From an uncultured Pseudomonadota bacterium (GTDB taxonomy: Bacteria; Myxococcota_A; UBA796; GCA-2862545), in contig CALATR010000093.1 in the NCBI GenBank assembly GCA_937891875.1, positions 1-6,641 on the forward strand: a stretch of 6,641 bases of DNA, in the 5' to 3' direction. This document shows, one piece after another, positions 4,989 through 6,641 of the stretch. Under the pieces are notes generated by a model. It was not told the origin of the DNA. It saw nothing but the letters and a program-made list of their open reading frames with translations, and searched no databases. The translations under genes and the position numbers were made by a program. Each line of letters opens with the position of its first letter. Position 1 is the first letter of the stretch.

Positions 4989-6323
4989 ATGCCCCGCCTC
5001 CTCCCTCTCGCGGTCCTCGCCGTCGCCGCTCCGCTCGCCCTCGTCGGCACCCAGGCGTTCGCTCAGGACGTCGCGTTCTACGACGGGAACGCCGATGGTC
5101 AGCCGGACACGCTCATCCCCGAGTCGGCGTGGCCGTCGTGGGCGACGCGCGGCACGGGCTCGCCGACCGTGGTGTTCGATCGCGGCGCGGAAGAGTGGGT
5201 CATGCTCTTCGAGGCCCGCCTCTCGGACGAGTTCCTGGACGGCACCGGCATGGACTGGGACGAGTGCCGCCCCCGCGAGGACGGCCCGCGGGTGGTGTGG
5301 GGCATCGGCCGGGCCACCTCGCCCGACGGACTCACCGGCTGGACCGTCGACGCGGAGCCCGTGGTCACGCCGGTCCCGGGCACCTGGCGCCCCTGCTCGA
5401 CCGCCCACCCGTGGATCGTCGCCTACGAGGACACCTGGCACCTCTACTACAAGGCAGAGCAGGGCTTCGACCCATGTAATCCCGGCGGGGACGAGTCCCC
5501 CTGGGGCTGCAGCCGCATGACCGGCGTGGGCTACGCGACCTCCAGCGACGGGGGCAGGACCTGGAACGAGCAGGACGGCGCAGACCCCATGCTCTCCATC
5601 GGCGACTTCGGCTTCCCCACCGTGGTCGTGCGCCAGGAAGAGGGCGCTGCGGTCGACGACGAGCAGTGGACCATGCTCCTCACCCGCGCCGACGGGCTCT
5701 ACCTGGCCCAGAGCCCCGCACCCGACCAGGGCTGGGAGTTCAGCGAGGCCAACCCGGTGCTCACGCCGGGCACGTGGACCTTCGCCCAGGACGAGTGGTT
5801 CCAGCCCAGCCTCACCTGCTCCGCCCAGGGCGAGGCCTTCCGCTACATCGCCTGGATCGGCGGCAACTCGGTGGCGGGCGGCTCGGGCTTCGACAACCTG
5901 CGCGCCGAGTTCCCTGACGAGTGGGTCGGCGACGGCTCGCCGGTGATCGCCTGGGACGCCGACCCGGTCTGGCGCCACTGGGACGCGGTCCGCATCGGCG
6001 ACGAGACCTACGTCTACTACACGGTCCGTGACGAGGAGAACAAGGTCTTCGTCCAGCTGATGAAGACCGGTGCGAGCACCACCTTCGACCTGGACCCGGC
6101 CATCTGGAACGGTCGCGCCTGCCTGTACGGCGAGCGCCCGGAAGACCCCACGGACGGTACGGACGACACCGACACGGGGGACACCGGCGGCACGGACGAC
6201 ACCGACTCCGACCCGGGCGGCTGCTACTGCAGCAGCTCCGCGTCGCCCCTCACCGCGGCCCCCCTGCTGGGTCTGCTCGCGCTGGTCGGGCTGAGTCGCC
6301 GGCGGCGGCACGGGAGCCGGTGA
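4989..6323 (+). CDS. Secreted five-bladed beta-propeller-like protein with MYXO-CTERM tail
   Basis: This is a 444-residue exported protein. Residues 1-25 form a signal peptide (MPRLLPLAVLAVAAPLAL...AFA, probable cut before QD). The body has five repeated blade-like units: SPTVVFD..EWVMLFEAR, HPWIVAYEDTWHLYYKAE, FPTVVV..QWTMLLTRA, QPSLTC..RYIAWIGG and HWDAVRIGDETYVYYTVRD. This pattern is typical of the GH43/GH32-type glycosidase propeller. The acidic residue that normally opens blade 1 in these enzymes (the Asp of a DP-like motif) is Ser here, and no catalytic triad can be assigned, so it may bind glycans or be an untyped enzyme. Six cysteines in the body (93, 136, 163, 174, 277, 378) could form disulfides. 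Residues 384-411 are an Asp/Thr/Gly linker, then C412-Y-C414, a hydrophobic helix (about 421-435) and SRRRRHGSR, matching the MYXO-CTERM surface-sorting layout. The ATG at 4989 is chosen because the signal peptide starts there and GAGG precedes it. Confidence 0.85.
   Translation: MPRLLPLAVLAVAAPLALVGTQAFAQDVAFYDGNADGQPDTLIPESAWPSWATRGTGSPTVVFDRGAEEWVMLFEARLSDEFLDGTGMDWDECRPREDGPRVVWGIGRATSPDGLTGWTVDAEPVVTPVPGTWRPCSTAHPWIVAYEDTWHLYYKAEQGFDPCNPGGDESPWGCSRMTGVGYATSSDGGRTWNEQDGADPMLSIGDFGFPTVVVRQEEGAAVDDEQWTMLLTRADGLYLAQSPAPDQGWEFSEANPVLTPGTWTFAQDEWFQPSLTCSAQGEAFRYIAWIGGNSVAGGSGFDNLRAEFPDEWVGDGSPVIAWDADPVWRHWDAVRIGDETYVYYTVRDEENKVFVQLMKTGASTTFDLDPAIWNGRACLYGERPEDPTDGTDDTDTGDTGGTDDTDSDPGGCYCSSSASPLTAAPLLGLLALVGLSRRRRHGSR
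6159..6206 (+). repeat. Repeated linker codons in the propeller gene
   Basis: ACGGACGACACCGAC occurs at 6159-6173 and again at 6192-6206, 33 bp (11 codons) apart, encoding TDDTD twice in the Asp/Thr/Gly linker. Such in-frame units can expand or contract and change the length of the stalk between the propeller and the anchor. Confidence 0.6.
6222..6320 (+). other. MYXO-CTERM-like sorting signal (part of the propeller gene)
   Basis: The last 33 codons encode a tripartite tail: Cys-Tyr-Cys, a hydrophobic segment rich in Leu and Ala, and four consecutive arginines. In Myxococcota such tails are thought to direct processing and surface anchoring, with the Cys as the key residue. This is the strongest taxonomic marker in the window. 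Confidence 0.8.
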
Positions 6324-6339
6324 GCGGATCCGCGGAAGC

Positions 6340-6365
6340 GAGGTCGCGTGGCTCCGGGCGAGGGA
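6340..6365 (+). repeat. 26-bp direct repeat, copy 1
   Basis: Positions 6340-6365 match 6385-6410 at 23 of 26 bases: 16 identical, 3 different, then 7 identical. The copies are offset by 45 bp, and the DNA between and after them does not match. The repeat is non-coding and begins 17 bp after the propeller stop codon. Confidence 0.65.
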
Positions 6366-6384
6366 GGGGCGATGTCGTCTGGCG

Positions 6385-6410
6385 GAGGTCGCGTGGCTCC
6401 ATTCGAGGGA
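6385..6410 (+). repeat. 26-bp direct repeat, copy 2
   Basis: This is the second copy of the 26-bp unit, with ATT in place of the GGG at its 17th to 19th bases. It ends 16 bp before the CCAGTCT heptad array. Confidence 0.65.
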
Positions 6411-6426
6411 GAAGTCTGCGCGGCCC

Positions 6427-6453
6427 CCAGTCTCCAGTCTCCAGTCTCCAGTC
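6427..6453 (+). repeat. CCAGTCT heptad array
   Basis: There are three perfect tandem copies of CCAGTCT followed by CCAGTC. A period of 7 is not a multiple of 3 and the array lies outside any supported gene. The design resembles the short tandem heptad repeats known from cyanobacterial intergenic DNA, although the unit here need not be related. Confidence 0.8.
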
Positions 6454-6456
6454 CTC

Positions 6457-6608
6457 GGGCGACAGTGCTCCCAGGGCACCCCGGTGCAGGCGCGCATTGG
6501 GAGCTCCGAACAAGTGAACTCCCGCCTCAGCGTGGACGTGGGTTCCTGCCGTTGCTTGCAGACGTCCCGCTCCGCGACGGTCTTGAGACCGCACCGGGAT
6601 AGTCGCCC
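6457..6608. ncRNA. Candidate structured RNA or palindromic element (multibranch fold)
   Basis: By hand this 152-nt stretch folds without conflict into nested helices: GGGCGAC (6457-6463) with GTCGCCC (6602-6608); CCCGGTGC (6480-6487) with GCACCGGG (6591-6598); AGGCG (6488-6492) with CGCCT (6523-6527) plus an inner GGAG/CTCC; AGCG-t-GGACGT (6529-6539) with ACGTCCCGCT (6562-6571), one T bulged; and GGTC-TTGA-GACC (6579-6590). The last three branch from the second helix like a junction. No known RNA family is recognised, strand and promoter are unclear, and GC-rich DNA pairs easily by chance, so this is a hypothesis. Heptad repeats in opposite orientation flank it. Confidence 0.35.
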
Positions 6609-6625
6609 CCCAGGCCGGCGTGCTG

Positions 6626-6641
6626 GGACTGGAGACTGGAG
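6626..6641 (-). repeat. Inverted CCAGTCT heptad array, cut by the window edge
   Basis: GGACTGGAGACTGGAG is the reverse complement of the heptad array at 6427-6453, with about two units visible before the window ends. With the first array it brackets about 170 bp of non-coding DNA as inverted repeats. Confidence 0.7.

Noticed and set aside
4859..5050. Upstream extension of the minus-strand CYTH frame, including an ATG at 4990 that shares a CATG with the plus-strand start
   Set aside because: The extension encodes low-information Arg/Ser/Gly residues and would overlap the signal peptide of the divergent gene. No CYTH N-terminal motif is in it.
6427..6453. Heptad array as a CRISPR
   Set aside because: The units are 7 bp in direct tandem with no spacers, and no cas gene is present.
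4947..6497. Long minus-strand open frame opposite the propeller gene
   Set aside because: The plus strand has a signal peptide, blades and a sorting tail. The minus product is Val/Ala/Gly/Arg-rich with no domain, and near 6427-6453 it merely translates the heptad repeat.
6348..6602. Short open frames over the repeat region on both strands
   Set aside because: They translate the 26-bp and heptad repeats, lack ribosome-binding sites and show no conserved motif.

Overview
The window is very GC-rich and uses GC-biased codons, so long open frames occur on both strands and most of them are shadows of real genes. The best clue to the host is the 4989-6323 protein. It has a signal peptide, a secreted body, an Asp/Thr/Gly linker of the DTGDTG type, and a C-terminal tail made of a Cys-x-Cys pair, a short hydrophobic helix and an Arg cluster. 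This is the MYXO-CTERM layout, which points to Myxococcota (former Deltaproteobacteria), probably a Polyangia-like lineage. That assignment is an inference from one protein and base composition.

Layout. (1) 3-584 (+) is the 3' part of an unrecognised gene that runs in from the left edge. (2) 585-717 is a regulatory gap. It holds an 18-bp palindrome of the form TGAATGA-N4-TCATTCA, matching the arms of the operator known for the TetR-type fatty-acid regulator FadR, followed one base later by a second, GC-only palindrome. (3) 718-3093 and 3138-4304 (+) form a two-gene beta-oxidation operon: a FadN-type 3-hydroxyacyl-CoA dehydrogenase/enoyl-CoA hydratase and a FadA-type thiolase. Together they cover the last three steps of the cycle; no acyl-CoA dehydrogenase is in the window. 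(4) 4281-4500 is dense in repeats and hairpins. A strong stem encloses the fadA stop codon, the last fadA codons are repeated 148 bp downstream, a 65-nt nested hairpin lies between the two copies, and a 10-bp stem looks like a terminator between convergent genes. (5) 4481-4858 (-) encodes the C-terminal two-thirds of a CYTH (triphosphate tunnel) domain and lacks a recognisable N-terminal strand. (6) 4989-6323 (+) is the secreted, probably surface-anchored protein with five beta-propeller-like blades related to the GH43/GH32 fold. (7) 6324-6641 has no convincing gene. It holds a 26-bp repeat pair, a CCAGTCT heptad array, its inverted counterpart at the window edge, and between them about 150 nt that fold on paper into a nested multibranch structure, a candidate structured RNA or mobile palindromic element.

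How the parts fit: the palindrome, fadN and fadA make a plausible fatty-acid-responsive degradation operon. The CYTH fragment and the propeller gene are transcribed away from each other and show no metabolic link to it. The least explained parts are the two repeat-rich intergenic regions (4281-4500 and 6340-6641).
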